A DNA stretch of 64,000 bases, taken from positions 5,406,945-5,470,944 of the forward strand of contig JARCOQ010000017.1 of NCBI GenBank assembly GCA_029207755.1, in the 5' to 3' direction. This document shows positions 37,531 through 50,165 of this stretch, one piece after another. Source of the DNA: Chamaea fasciata (lineage: Eukaryota > Chordata > Aves > Passeriformes > Sylviidae). A program made the translations under genes and the position numbers. The number at the start of each line of letters is the position of its first letter. Positions within the stretch are counted from its first letter, which is position 1. The notes under the pieces were generated by a model, which did not search any database, was not told the origin of the DNA, and saw nothing but the letters and a program-made list of their open reading frames with translations.

Positions 37531-40500
37531 TCCTGAAGGAGGAAATGGGGAGGATTTGCTGCTTTTGGGTTACTGATGATGTGATGGAGGATCATCACTG
37601 CTGCTCTGTCACTTCTTCTGTCCTCCCTTACTAGGTACAGGAAGGCAACAGCTGTCCCATGACAAAACCATTCCTTTTTAAATTCCACACATCCCTTTAA
37701 ATCAGTGGCAGAAGGCCCTAAATTAATAGAAGTGAGATGTACAAGGCCCCAAATTGTCATCTTCATCAAGCTCAATCCTAGAGAGAACTTGGGTTATTTG
37801 TTTTTTGATATTTTTCTTTGGCGTTGGGCTTTTCTGATTACTCTTCCATTTTTCTAAGTAAACATTTTCCCTTCAGTTTTATTAAGAGAAAAAGCTGAGT
37901 ATTCATGGCATACAGGGCACTTTGAGTGCACAGTGATAAACCTTAGAACCTTCCAATCTGTCTGTTCTTCAGCCCATTATTGCCAGGATTTCCTGAACTT
38001 CACAGTTTTTCTTTCTCTTTGGAAGGTGGAATCAGTAGAACCATTCAAGTTTTAGTTTGGTAAGCAAAGACCAGGAAAGGAGGAATTGTTCTCTTAAGAG
38101 CAGTTATAATGGAGTAGGCTCTCTGGCATTTAGGGAGATAATGAAAAGCTCTGAGGTCCCCAGGAAGTTCAATATTTAGGTATTACCCTTGTGTACAATC
38201 AGGAATAATAAGATTTATATGAAACACTTATGGATGAATCACATCTTTTGCTGTTACTTACAATCAGTGAATAAATCTGAAAATAGTTCAGGTCACAGCA
38301 TTGTAATCATGCATAGAAATGAGGTTAAATGATCCTTCAGGTATCCAGTCATGTTCAGAAATGCCACAATTATTCAGTGCTCTGACATCTTTCCCAACCC
38401 ATCATGAGCAAGGGACCCATTTAAGCTGTTCTGCATCAGATGTTATTTTTTATGTACAAATGTTTTCTCCAAGGAGGGAAGTTTATGAATGGGAATGTTT
38501 TTGCCATAAATATGATGGATGCTTTTTGTCAGTACGCAATTTATTTCCATCTGTTCTGTATCTGATTAACTCCTGCAGAGTATGTGATTAACTCAACTTC
38601 TCAACATCATTAGCTGCTCTGCATTCCCATTATAGTTCATCAGTGTGGGACCACACACAGGCTTGAAAATGGTACACGTTGGTTATTCTTAAAACCTTAA
38701 TCCACACTGCCTGGTTATTCTCTGTGATGGCCACGGATCTACAGAGAGAAGCCAGGAAAACATCACTACTGTGGAGCAGACACAAAATGCTAATGAAAAC
38801 AGAGTTTAAGCAGATCCTCTTTCTGATCTCAATGCTAGAGCTAAATTAAGCCCTTTGGAAGGATTCATGGCTGGTGTTATCCAGCTGGAGACAGCGCTGG
38901 AGGCATCCAGCCAGCACAGAGAGAGGAGAGGACCACTGCCCTGTGCATGGTCATGTCCTCGTGCTGTGCACCAGGTTGTAGGGACTGGCATCTCATAGAT
39001 CTCCAGGTACAGCACAGACTGCAGTCAGTGCAGGCTGCCACCCCGAGCCTTGTAGTAACACGGATTTTCTTCTGATATAAATCTCTACCAATACAAAACC
39101 TGGAACTCCTCCACAGCATCGAGCAGCCAGAGCTCAAGAACAAGTCTTTTGCATTATCCTCTGAGTTGTCTTTGCAGGGGTTTTCCCTCAATGAGTAAGG
39201 CAAGTAAGTGGATGTGTCAGGAACAGATGCTCACATGTCCTTGCTGTGCAATTAATTGAGCTCCAGCCTCAGTGACACCAATGGCTGCAGGGCAGCAGCA
39301 GCATGGGGACAGGACCCAGTCCAGTGACTCCAGAGCATCCATCTGATAATTTATCTTCAGACTTATCTGTTCTCTTTCTTCACCTCAGCAGCAGTACCTG
39401 CAGTCCCCTGATCCCAGACCACATCCAAAGCAGAGATAAAGCCGGGGCTCCTGCAGAGGTCTGAAATACAGAGGTTTGGCCAATTCCAGCTTCCACCTGA
39501 TGCCAGCTTAGGTCAACAAAACCTGCTGAGTTATTTAATCAGCAATGGATTGGACGGGATGAGCCTGTGTTCCAGGCTTTTCTTTGGGATTTTTTCCCCC
39601 TGGATGAAAAACTGTGGATGTCCTGCTCGTACCTGTGTTTAGATCAGGCTCACACTCTCAGCACTGCCCCAGCTCCTGAGGTTTAGCTGCCTGTGACTGC
39701 AATCCCCACGCAGCTGTGTCCTGGCTTCAGGCTTTGCTTCTGTAATTCAAAGCTGATCATACATTTTGACATCAATACCTGTGACTGGGAGCAACGTTTT
39801 ACATCATTGTAACCTTTCTTTGAAATGTCTGGGCTTGATACTCAGCGCTTTTGAAAAGGTCTCCCTGAGGCAGAGGGAAGGTGCTCCTCAGTCTCTCCGA
39901 GCTTCTGCAGCTGCTGGGGGTGACCAGGGGAGCTCTTTGGGATGAGATCAGAGCAATTCACACGGCCACACGCTGTTACCTCGGATAATGTGTGTGGAAT
40001 GTGTACTCACCTCTAGCTGGGTAGGAGAGGTACAGGGTGTACCGGGAGATAACAACCAGAGGCTTTTGTGGCCAATTCTCAGGGTGTTTCAAAGAGAAAA
40101 ATACTAGCTGGGTTTTGCTATCTTGTCTTTGATCATTCATTAAGCTAATGATGGGATATTATATCCTAGATCTGCACAGATATTTGCATCCTGTCCCTCT
40201 TCAGGAGGGGAGGAGAGGGTTATTTCACACAGCGGAGCTCAGTGGGGTCTGTGTCACTCTGGTGCTGTGAGGGGACTCTGCAGGGATGCAGGATTCCACC
40301 CCACCCTCGTGCACCCACCAGAAGTGTCTGCACAGGGCACAGCCACGTCAGCAGCCAGCCTCTGTCCGAGGGTGACAGCTGTGTCACCCCTGCCACGCTG
40401 TCAAGGCTGCTGGAGAGAGCAGCCGCCCGAAATGAAGCGTGACAGGCAAACCTGCCCCGGCTAAAACTGGCAGCGTGTAAAGGTCGAGCTCCTGCTCAAA

Positions 40501-43500
40501 TGCACTGGTAGAGCTCCAGATACACACACAAGCTCTGGCACTTGGCCAAATATTTCTATTTATCCGGGATTTGTGCTCCCTTTATCCAAGGTAAGGACCA
40601 AACCTTGCAGTACTAGTCCCCTCAACAAATTCCAGAAGAGATGAACTCCCTTACTAGGCTGTAGTTGTCCATCTTCCACGTTTTTCACTCTGCCAGTTGC
40701 TGGCTCCAAAAGCAGGGCGTATTTTCTTCTGCCACTCACAAACACTAACCTCTCCTGCCCTGTTGTAGCTAAGGAATGGCATCTACCTGATAATCATGAG
40801 ATACTTGGCATGGAAAGCTGGAGAGCTATGTAAAGGTGGGGTTAATTAGATGGGAATTTATTTACTGTGGGGGAAAAAAAAACCTGTGGATTTTTTTTCA
40901 TCAGACACATCCTGTGAGCATCAAACACGAGTGCCATTGCCAAATGCTCCCTTTGGCATCCCAGCACGATGTACCTTCCTCTTCCCTGCTTTGTCTTGCA
41001 CAGATTGCTGTATCCTGGAATGCAGTGCTGTGCTTATTAACGGCTGAAATTATCCACTGGCTGGTTAAAAAAATGCTAATTCTGGCTACTGAGTGAGATA
41101 ACCAGTAATTTTGTGAAGTACATTTAGTCAAATAAGATTTTTTGGCAGCCAAATGTTGTTGTAGCAGAATGTGCTTCCCTGATTGACATATGCTAACAAT
41201 ACTGCCTCCACAGTCAGGGGGAGGATAATTTACTTTCCATTTCCATTGGAAATGAGGTGAACCAGAATGTGGTGTATTGTTAAAATGTAGCTCTGTGGTT
41301 TAATAGATTTGCTCAAAACAACAAATCAAACGATGCGCTGTATCCTCAGTCCTCTCCCTCATCGCTTCCAGGAAGCCAGCAAGGACACATCTCCTCCTGA
41401 GTCAGTTTTCAGCTCCTTTGGGGTTTCTCACCTGTTTCCCCAGGATTCTCTGCACTGAGAATCCTCCCCAGCAGCAAAGAGGAAGGCTGCAGCCATCTCA
41501 CAGCATTCCCCAGGTGTGCACAGGGAAACGAGCTACCACAGAAGCTTAGTGGGTACAGATGAGGTTTTACCAGCTCCTCACCATCCACACTTCTCTCCAT
41601 TTTAATTGTCCTCCCCACAGCCCCAAAGAGAAAGGGAGAAAAGTCGCTCTGGCCATCCCAGCTCAGTGCTGGAAGGGGCTGTGTCCCTGGAGAGCTGTGC
41701 TAACAGGGACCAAGGACTGGCTCTGCTGTCACCTCATTTATCAGGCTACACGGGAACATCTCTGACCTCTGACACAAAGTCCCTGTCATAACCCAGGGTT
41801 AAAATTATCCCCTAATCTCAGCTGGCCCCCATGTCCACCCCTTGCTCCTGCTGGCAGAGCATCCCAGCTGCTGCTCCATGGGATGCACTTCAATGTGCTG
41901 CTGCTCTGACCAGCATTTCATCCTCCATTGCCTTTGGGGGATTTTTTAAATTTATCTGGAAAAAAAGGCATGAGGGAAAACACAAGACTTGTGTTCAAAA
42001 AAATTTTATGTTCTCAGTATTGGAACATTTTCTATTTTCTCATCAAAACTCTTTCAATTAAAATGTTTTGAGTAGTTCTGATGCTTGGCTGATTTTTCAT
42101 CATAAATACTTACAGTGTTGAATTTGCCACTGTATCTCCAGAAGAGCCTTTAGCCTAACGTTTTTACTTTTAACCACTTAAGTTCTCCAAGACCTCACTC
42201 ATTTTTTCTGTGCCTCTCCAAAAATCATGTGCTGATGGACCATGGGAACAGTCGGCTGTAGGTGGCTCAGGTGATGGAGTTTTCCTGGGAGCAAAAGTGA
42301 CTCATAAACAACTGTAATACTCATAATTTTTACCCTCCTTGCCTTCAGATATATCTAATAAAAAGAGAGCTGGCTTGCAGTAGGGATCCAAACCCCATCT
42401 TTTTCCAAAGCGACCTTTTGAATCTGTTTTCCTCCAACAGTTGCCTTGGAGCACAAAAGAATAAATCATTGCGAGCCCTCTGATTTACAGGACTTTGTTG
42501 AAGCCCTCTGGGGAGTCCCCGTGTGGAGTTTCTGTGCTCATCTTCTCCATCACAGCTGCGAGGGAGCTGATGGCTGCTTTTAGTGGTAACCCAGGGAAAC
42601 CACACAGTCAAATAATTTGAGGGACAGTTTGGCAAAAGTGAATCACGTCAGCAGGAAGCTCAGCAGAGTCAGGGGAGCAGTTTTCCATGAAAAAGGTTTA
42701 GGAAGCGTCACAAACCTGAGAAATGGGTTCTGCTTTTGTGTCCCTTGGTTTTGCTGTCCGTTCCCCCACATCTCTCCCACACTCTAGTTTGGAAGGAAGA
42801 AGCAAACTCACAAGGCTGAATCCTCTGTCTCACACAAAATCTGATTTTTGTTGAGTTAACTCTGAGGCTGACTGCTGCATCATTTTCCCTTCTAGAAGTT
42901 TGTTTCGCCCAAATTTCCATTTATCTTCTCATGAGCTTATGAGGCCCTGCCCTCAGCTTTGCTCCATCTCCTGTGTCCTGCAAAACCCTGCATAATTGTA
43001 ATGATTCCCATTTCATACAAAAACCACCTTTGGCAGCAGATAGCCAAGAGAAAGGTGGGATGAACATTATCATTAGAGAGCCAGGAAAGCTCAGTGCTGG
43101 GGCAGGGCAGGACCCCAAGGCCTGATGGAGCTGACCTGAAGGTCATTGTCACCACCCTGGGGACAATGAAGGTGTTGTGCCTCTGAGGACTGGGTGGGTC
43201 ACAGAGGTGTCTCTGCCGCAACTGACATCCATCAAGTGATCAGACACCTCAGAGGTGCCTGTGGGGGTTCAGGGTGTCAGTAGAGGTTTCTGCTGGAAGC
43301 TCACCCTCAGGTGACATCTGTGTTATCATTGTCCTGCTCAGCACAGCCAGAGAAGAGTGATTTGGGTCTCTGGCTGTCGCCGCTCACAGCAGTGGGAAGG
43401 TTGTTGTTCTGTACAAAACACGATCTGGTCCTGAGGATTAATCCCATCCCACAGATGCTGCCAGCCTGGTGCTTGAGCAGCATTTAGGATTGCACTGATT

Positions 43501-43568
43501 CCAGCAGTGACAGCAGCATGGAACTGGGTTAGTGTTTCATTCTGTCCTACCATCGGCTAACATTGCAA

Positions 43569-43652
43569 TATTGGATTTTTTTTCTTTTTTCTTTGTTTGT
43601 TTTTTTTTTGTTTTTTTGTGTTTTTTTTTGTTTTTTTTGTTTTTTTTTTTTT
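43569..43652 (+). repeat. T-rich low-complexity tract
   Basis: Some 80 bases of T are broken only by isolated C and G. This may be an expanded reverse-orientation poly(A) tail or a simple tract. Confidence 0.85.
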
Positions 43653-46600
43653 CCTAGTGAGGATTTAGCACACAGTCACGGGGTTTGTGGTGTTGTGTTT
43701 GTGGGGGTTTTTAGCCTAGAGAGCAGCCAGGGCTGAGCCTTTCCTTGCACAGCTTTGGGCTCCTGCACTGAGCTCGTTCTGCCCATTGTGGTGCTGGGCT
43801 CGGTGGGTTCACTTTGGTGCAAGCACATCAGTTTTGAAGGAGAGGAGAATCAGACTGAACCATGCTTGGTGAGAGCAGAGGTGAGGCCAGACTCCTGTGT
43901 GTGCACCCAAACAAACCTGAGCACAGGATTAGTGTAGATCCAGCATCACACAGACTGTGCTTGCCATGGTGAGCCAACATAAATCCGAGACTTTCAGGTC
44001 AAACAGGAGCCTGCACATTCTAAACTCTCCTTCCTGGGGCCAGAGTCATCTGTAAAGATCTATAAAGCTCCAAAGGCTCCCAGGGGTGTTCACTGAGAGC
44101 TGTAGCCACTTTAGCCCACTGATGTTAGGAGACACTGTAAAAAAATCCCATTAAACACCTCTACAAATCTTCCTGCTCCTAAACTTTTGAATATGTAGTC
44201 CTGGGATCCCAGACCAGCTCCTCTTGAGCAAGTGGGGAATTTTCCACTGAGTTTGAAGAGTTGTTGGAGGCACCAGCTCTAGCAGTGTGCAAAGTCACCT
44301 GAAAATGAAGTGTTGCTGCACTGCTGTGCAGAGTGTGCTGGGCTCACAGTGAGCAGCTCAACAGAAAAACAGGGAATATAAAGGGTTTGCTCAGGAAAAT
44401 TGGCTTTTCTAGCCCTTATGTACTTTGGGACTTTGTGTATGCAAGTAATTCGTAATTTTTTCAACAAATTAAAACATTCTGTTATGAGGGAAAATATTGA
44501 CTTTTAAAATTTTTTTATTTTTAATTTTTTTTTTTTTACTGTATGAGAGTTTTGCTACAAATCAAAGCAGGGAAAAATCTTTAAATATAGCCTTTGAGAG
44601 AAAGTATGAATATTCCCACTTTTACCATAACAATCCCTAAAAGGGAAAGTCAATGCTATTCTAGCCAATTTCTTAAGCTCTTTAAAAGACTTCACAATGT
44701 AATTATGGAATGAATCGATGCTTTTAAGAAAGCTTGGAAAAGACTTCTAGTGTTCTGCAAAATTATATCAAGCAAGTCTAATTTCCAGCTAGGGCAAAAT
44801 TTTAGGATGAAAACCAATAAATCCTGATTCTCATGTGGCAGAGTGAAGCATTTCCAGAGTTAAGTGCTGCATTTTGCTGATGTGCAGACATTGTTCAGCA
44901 GTGGGGAAGAAGAAGGGCATTCTGCAGCTAAAGCCGCAGAAATTGGAGTGAGAAACTACAGGGTTCATTTCTTAGTCTGACCTGGTAAATCTGAGCAATG
45001 ATTTCACCCCTGTGTGCACCAGCTCAGCCCGGCTGCGTTGCAAAGGTTAAATAGCTGGTCTCTCCTGCTTAATGATCTGTCTTAGGCTGTGGAGGCGACT
45101 CCAAGAGAAAACTCTTCTTTCCATACAGGAAGCTGTGAGATCTTTTGGAAGCGTAGAAAACTGCTTTATACTTAACAAAAGAGGCCATTAGCAGCTTGTA
45201 GTGGTGGGGTGTATCTAGGAATTCACTCAGCCCGCAGAGGAGCTCTGTTATTATTACCAGCATAAACGGGAGAGGATGTTCTCACCATATGGGCGAGAGA
45301 CAAAACCCAGCTGGTACTTTTGCTTAACGCGTTGAGCTCCAGAGCACAAAGTTGAACGGAGGCTTGATCCATCCAAAGAAAACCTGGGCAACAACAACGG
45401 CGCCTGTTTTCACCCAAAAACCACTTTCTGCTTCAGATTTATGGACAAAGAAAGTGAAGTGCTTCTGATGTGCCTCTGCTCCCATTTCCTTACGCGCTGC
45501 TCATTTCTTTCACGGGTGCCCTGCAGCATCTTGGGGGTGTGCTTGGGTGATTCCCACTCACCTCCAGCATTTCTGAACCCCTCTAGAGCACAGACCCCAC
45601 AAATGTGCATCGGGCACCGGGTGTACAGAGAGTCCTGTCCACCGTGGTGACGGCCCAGCAGGGGTGGGTGGGTGCAGAGGGGATATCTCCATCCCAGCAG
45701 ATGGAGCACCTGTCTCTAGATGTGCTTTTGCAGTCTGCAGAGGGATCTGGTGTTGGCTTGCAGTGCGGGGTTGTTCTGTGTCGTACATCCCTCAGGTGAA
45801 AGATAAGTCACTGTCTGGGGAAGGAGTCAGCCTGCCTTGGAGCCCTCCCACTGAGCAAATTCCCTCTTGAGTTTCGTGGTTTCATCTTTTTGTCATTTTA
45901 TCACTTCTAATACAATTGCTTTCACAGCGATTTGAAGCACGGTTTAATTCTTGTCAATATTTTGAAACTCTAAAAACTTGAAGGGCTTCTGATTTGTTCC
46001 ACACTCACCTGAGTGACGTGCTGAATCTTCTCCTGTGCCATCCAGCAGAGAGGATGAGCCCTTGGGCTTAGCAGAGCAGCTCCCCATCCCACCATGGCCA
46101 CCTTGCAGATGTGCAGGCAAACCCTACACGTGCCTCTGCCTCCCTGGGCTGCCCTTTGCAAAGCTCAGTTCCACTGAGGTTTCTAAACAGCCCAAAAGCT
46201 TTCCTGCATTTGTCGTGAGCTGTGACTTCTACTTGATTCAATCACTGCCTAATTTGATCCTCCATTTAATTTTATCAAAACAGTAGTAATCAAATAATTT
46301 GTACTAAAAAAGCATTATGATTTCCACTTGTTTATTCTGATCAGTTTTAATCCTTGAAGGCACAAGGTTTATTTAACTTAGTTATGAGGTAACAAAACGC
46401 TGTCATTAAATCTACAAGGAAAGGACACAAGACAAAAAAAGATAGTTAAAAAGATCCTGAGGAGTGCTCATAATGCAGCAGAAAGACAATAACACACTGT
46501 TATTTAGAAGTCACGCCATGCATGATGAAAGCTAAGCAGCATCCTGCTGGTTGTGAGATGAAAAGATCAATGGCATGTTTCAGTCGAGACACTTCTGGCA

Positions 46601-46852
46601 ATGAACTGCACTGAAAAGGGGAAAAGAATGTAATTAGATATGAATGATTTTGCCTTTTTTGGGTCTTGACCGACATGAATGAACCTGCGTCAGCAGTGTT
46701 TGAGTCCTCCCTCTGTACAATAAGCCTTCAAAACCAGCTGAGTAAGAGCAGGGAAAGATTTCCACTGCAGGCTGTTCCTCTGCTGCCTTGAAAAACAAAA
46801 CCCAACCTCCTGCTGATGCCATCCATGACTGTGCCCCGTCTGTCCCTTGCAG

Positions 46853-47054
46853 GTCAACACCTTCATCTCCTTCGTGTTCCCCATGGTGGTCATCTCCGTG
46901 CTCAACACCATCATCGCCAACCAGCTGCTGGTGATGTTCAAGCAGGCAGCCCAGGAGAACCAGGTGTGCACCATTGGTGGCCAGCAGACCATGCTCAGCA
47001 TGTCCATGGAGCCCAGCAGAGTGCAAGCCCTGAAGCACGGCGTCAGGGTCCTGC
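46853..47054 (+). CDS. NTSR1: NTSR1 coding exon 2: TM5 and ICL3
   Basis: This exon encodes residues 224-290 and the first base of codon 291 (Arg). It begins VNTFISFVFPMVVISVLNT, with P233 as the conserved TM5 proline, and continues into the third intracellular loop as far as QALKHGVRVL. The acceptor is preceded by a pyrimidine-rich tract ending TCCCTTGCAG, and the donor is C|GTGAGT, leaving phase 1. ICL3 contacts the G protein in this family. If intron 2 were retained, the frame would run on for about 64 codons to a stop ending at 47248 and give a receptor without TM6-TM7. An open frame of 210 codons on the opposite strand is only the antisense shadow of this exon. Confidence 0.96.
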
Positions 47055-47566
47055 GTGAGTATCGCCTTCCCCCGGTGTGGAGCTGGCTGGAGGTGTCTAA
47101 AACAATACAACTTGGAGAGTACCAGGTGGGAATTGGAAAACACTTTCAGCCAAACACACCCTCTCCTTTTCGTCTTTGCTTGCTGGTTTGCAAAGCTAAC
47201 GAGCAGACCTGCTCGCTGTGGAAAAGCAAAACCAACCCAGCATTTTAATGATTTAGTTGACAGCAATTTAAACCTTGCTCGTATTGTTTCATTACTTCCC
47301 TTTTTCTGCGGAGCTTTGCTTCAGACAGAGCTTAAATAAAAGATCCTGCACTCAGGAATTGAGCTGTACGGCAGAACAGTGGATGTCTTGATTAAATAAG
47401 CTGAGGAAAAGACCAAAGAATCTGGTAGCTTAACCTTACAGAGGATAAAGCAAAAGCTGTTCAAAAATAGTAGCCAAAATAGCTCCCAAAGTGTGCCCAT
47501 AGTGGTTTTAAACATCAGATGGGGAGAATTTGTTAGCAAAAAGCTTTATGATGTTCTGGTGTTTTT

Positions 47567-47690
47567 AGAAGGGTTTGGGTTGGCAGGCACCTTAAACTTC
47601 ACCTAGTCCAAAACTAGACACCTTCCACTATCCCAGGTTGCTCCAAGCCCTGTCCAACCTGGCCTTGGACACTTCCAGGGATGGGGCTTC
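47567..47690 (-). mobile_element. CR1 LINE 3' fragment, antisense
   Basis: GGGTTTGGGTTGGCAGGCAC, CCTTCCACTATCCCAGGTTG and CCAACCTGGCCTTGGACACT followed by TCCAGGGATGGGGC are the complement of a CR1 3' region. The terminal octamers are degraded. Confidence 0.88.
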
Positions 47691-49744
47691 TTGGTACTTG
47701 AAGTGCTTTGGCCCAGACCATGTTTCCAATGAGAGAAATCCCTAGAGAAGGCACCAGGAGCCTCCAAGGCATTTTTCCAGCTGTTTTCCCCATGCAGCAC
47801 TCCCTGCCCATGCCATAGGTGAGCCACCACGTGCATCCCAGCTTCCAGCTGGGGCACGCCTACTGAAGAAAAGGAAAATAAAACACAGGGGACATTAAAT
47901 TCACCACAATTATCTTGTTGGACTGTGTTTGTTTACTGTCTCTGCACCCCAAAGAACTGTTATCCACATGGTGGGTGAGGAGGGAGCCTTGCTTCCCCTA
48001 CGGAGCCTACAAGGACTCTGCTCCTTGCTATCCTTTTCTGTTTTTTAACACTTCTGCCCGCTGCCATGAAGTGAGACGCTGCCTTTTCTCACTCGTGCTG
48101 CACCACCTCACACCTCTCTCTCTCCTTTTAGTATTGCCATCCTCTTTGATCATCAAGAAGAGAGAGCTCTTCATGAATAATAGCAGAGAAACCTAAATCT
48201 ACACGTGGCATCCCTCAGCACTGGAGGAAGTGCACCCCTCACCCACAGGTCCACATCTCTGAGGCACTGAAAAACAGCCCTTCACTTTCTGAACAAAAAG
48301 CATAATTTTCCTTTTCATCTTCTTCTGCTTCCTCTTTTTCATCTCCAGGCAAATTTTTGGGTTTGCTGCGTGCTGCAAAAGCTGAGAATATTTGGCAAAA
48401 GTGAGGGTTTCAGTCTGCAGCCTGAGATGGTTCAAAAGTGGGTCAGATGTGGCACCATGGGGCCCCCCCCCGTGCAGCAATGCCCAGGTATTCCAGGCAT
48501 CTCCTCAGGGCCACCCAGGCAGCAGGACTGAGCTCCCCTCCCTGCTGGGAAGGCAATGAGAGGGCAGCTGCTTGTTGCCTTTCTGTGCTGAGGAAGATCC
48601 AGCAAATAAAAAAATCCCCCCTCACTTTTGTCTGTGATTCACTCCACCGTGCAGAAATGATTTCTTTATCTAGCAAATAAGAGTGAAATCCTTCTGCATT
48701 TCAGTTTTTCAGATGCACTTGATTACTAGAGGTGCTTGATTCACACTCACATTTGTCACCTGTTCCTCATGAGTTATATTTTAATAACCCAGGTCTCTGA
48801 GCTGTCTGAAAAGTAGCAAAAACTACACAAGGATGCACATGATTTATCCTGGCATCCATGACAGCCAAAATCATGAACAGGGTCTGGCCTCATTATGGAA
48901 AAGGGTGGGAAAAGAAGAATGATACTTATAAAAGTCCCCTCTTATAAAACTGTTGGCAGACTATCAGGGCTTCATGGGGGTAAAAGTATTTTCCATTTCC
49001 AAAGTGAACTTTGGCCTGAGGTACAGAGGTGGCTGATTTGGGTTTAAGGGTGAAATGTTTCAGAACTTGTAAAAGTAGTTCTTAGAAAACAATTTTTTGT
49101 GGTTCCTGGTGTGCAGAGCTGCTAGATAAGATCAGAGCAGAAAAAAATTTCCTTGCTCCAAATGTACTGAGATTAAGTATTTGTTTACATTGAAATAAGA
49201 GCTAAAAGTGGCCAGGCTAACAGCCTCATTCTAAACATCCACAACAGTGTTTTCCTTCTTTTTGGTAGCATTTGTGTATTTTCTTGGCCCTGTCTGACTC
49301 TGGTCATGTACAAAATAATGAGGGTGATCAGAATCAAGGAATGTGTCAGGCCTGTTGCCTGGGAGCCACCTCATTAAGTCAGTAAGCATGAGATTCCTGA
49401 TTGTCATTCCCTCTCTGCTGTCAGAGTTCACCAGGTGTGAGGATTCAAATTCAGAGGGCTCCAGGCACTTGCAGCTTCCCAGCATTTTTTCTCAGGATAA
49501 CAGGGCAACCAGTTCTGGTGTTAAAAATATCTTCCAGTGAGAGATTTCATATCCTCCTTATTCCTTCCAATTCTTTCCATTAATTCCAATTTCTGTTGCT
49601 ATTCCTTGGCTCTGTTGGAGGCCCAGGATGCTGAGTCTCCCAAAGCTGTGTGATGCTTCACAGAAGTGTGAACATTCTCTGATTGCACAACCTGATAGGC
49701 CCAGCACTTGATAAAATTCTAAATAATCCTTAAATACTCACATT

Positions 49745-49758
49745 CACACACACACACT
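49745..49758 (+). repeat. short (CA)n
   Basis: CA units immediately precede the 3' end of the antisense CR1 copy that starts at 49760. Confidence 0.7.
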
Positions 49759-49759
49759 A

Positions 49760-50165
49760 GAATAATCGTAGAATCATGGAATGGTTTGGGTTAGAAGGGA
49801 CCTTAAAACTCATCTCATTCCACCCCTGCCATGGGCAGGGACACCTTCTATTATCTCATCCAACCTGGCCTTGGGCACTTCCAGGGGTGGAGAAGCCACA
49901 ACTTCTCTGGGCACCCTGTGCCAGGGCCTCACCACCCTCACAGGGAAGAATTTCTTCTTAATATCCAGTCTAACCCTTCCTTCTTTCACTTTAAAGCCAT
50001 TCCCTTTGTTCTGTAACTCCAGGCCCGTGTCCCAAGTCCCTCTCCAGCCTTGCTGGAGCTCCTTTAGGCACTGGGAGGCCTAAAGTCCTCCCTGGAGCCT
50101 TCTCCAGGCTGTACAGCCCCAGTTCTCTCCTCTGCTCAAAAATCTGGGTGTATTCGAGCTTGGCT
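49760..50165 (-). mobile_element. CR1 LINE 3' fragment, antisense (longest copy)
   Basis: About 400 bases begin AGAATAATCGTAGAATCATG and GGTTTGGGTTAGAAGGGACC. They continue through CCATGGGCAGGGACACCTTC, CTTCTCTGGGCACCCTGTGC, AAGAATTTCTTCTTAATATC and TCCAGGCTGTACAGCCCCAG. This is the complement of the CR1 3' region extended further 5' than the other copies here. It is 5'-truncated and non-coding. Confidence 0.93.

Larger units (their letters stand above)
10345..46852 (+). other. NTSR1: NTSR1 intron 1 (36.5 kb)
   Basis: The intron is bounded by GTGAGG at 10345 and a pyrimidine tract plus CAG ending at 46852. No coding exon was recognised inside it. It holds four or more CR1 pieces, several homopolymer or simple tracts, a 95-base tandem duplication and long A/T-rich unique stretches. 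A GC-rich segment at about 30650-31110 carries overlapping open frames of 110-297 codons but no recognisable protein. Long first introns of GPCR genes often hold enhancers, but none can be named here. Confidence 0.9.

Noticed and set aside
46634..47266. 210-codon minus-strand frame over exon 2
   Set aside because: Antisense shadow of NTSR1 exon 2, with no family resemblance.
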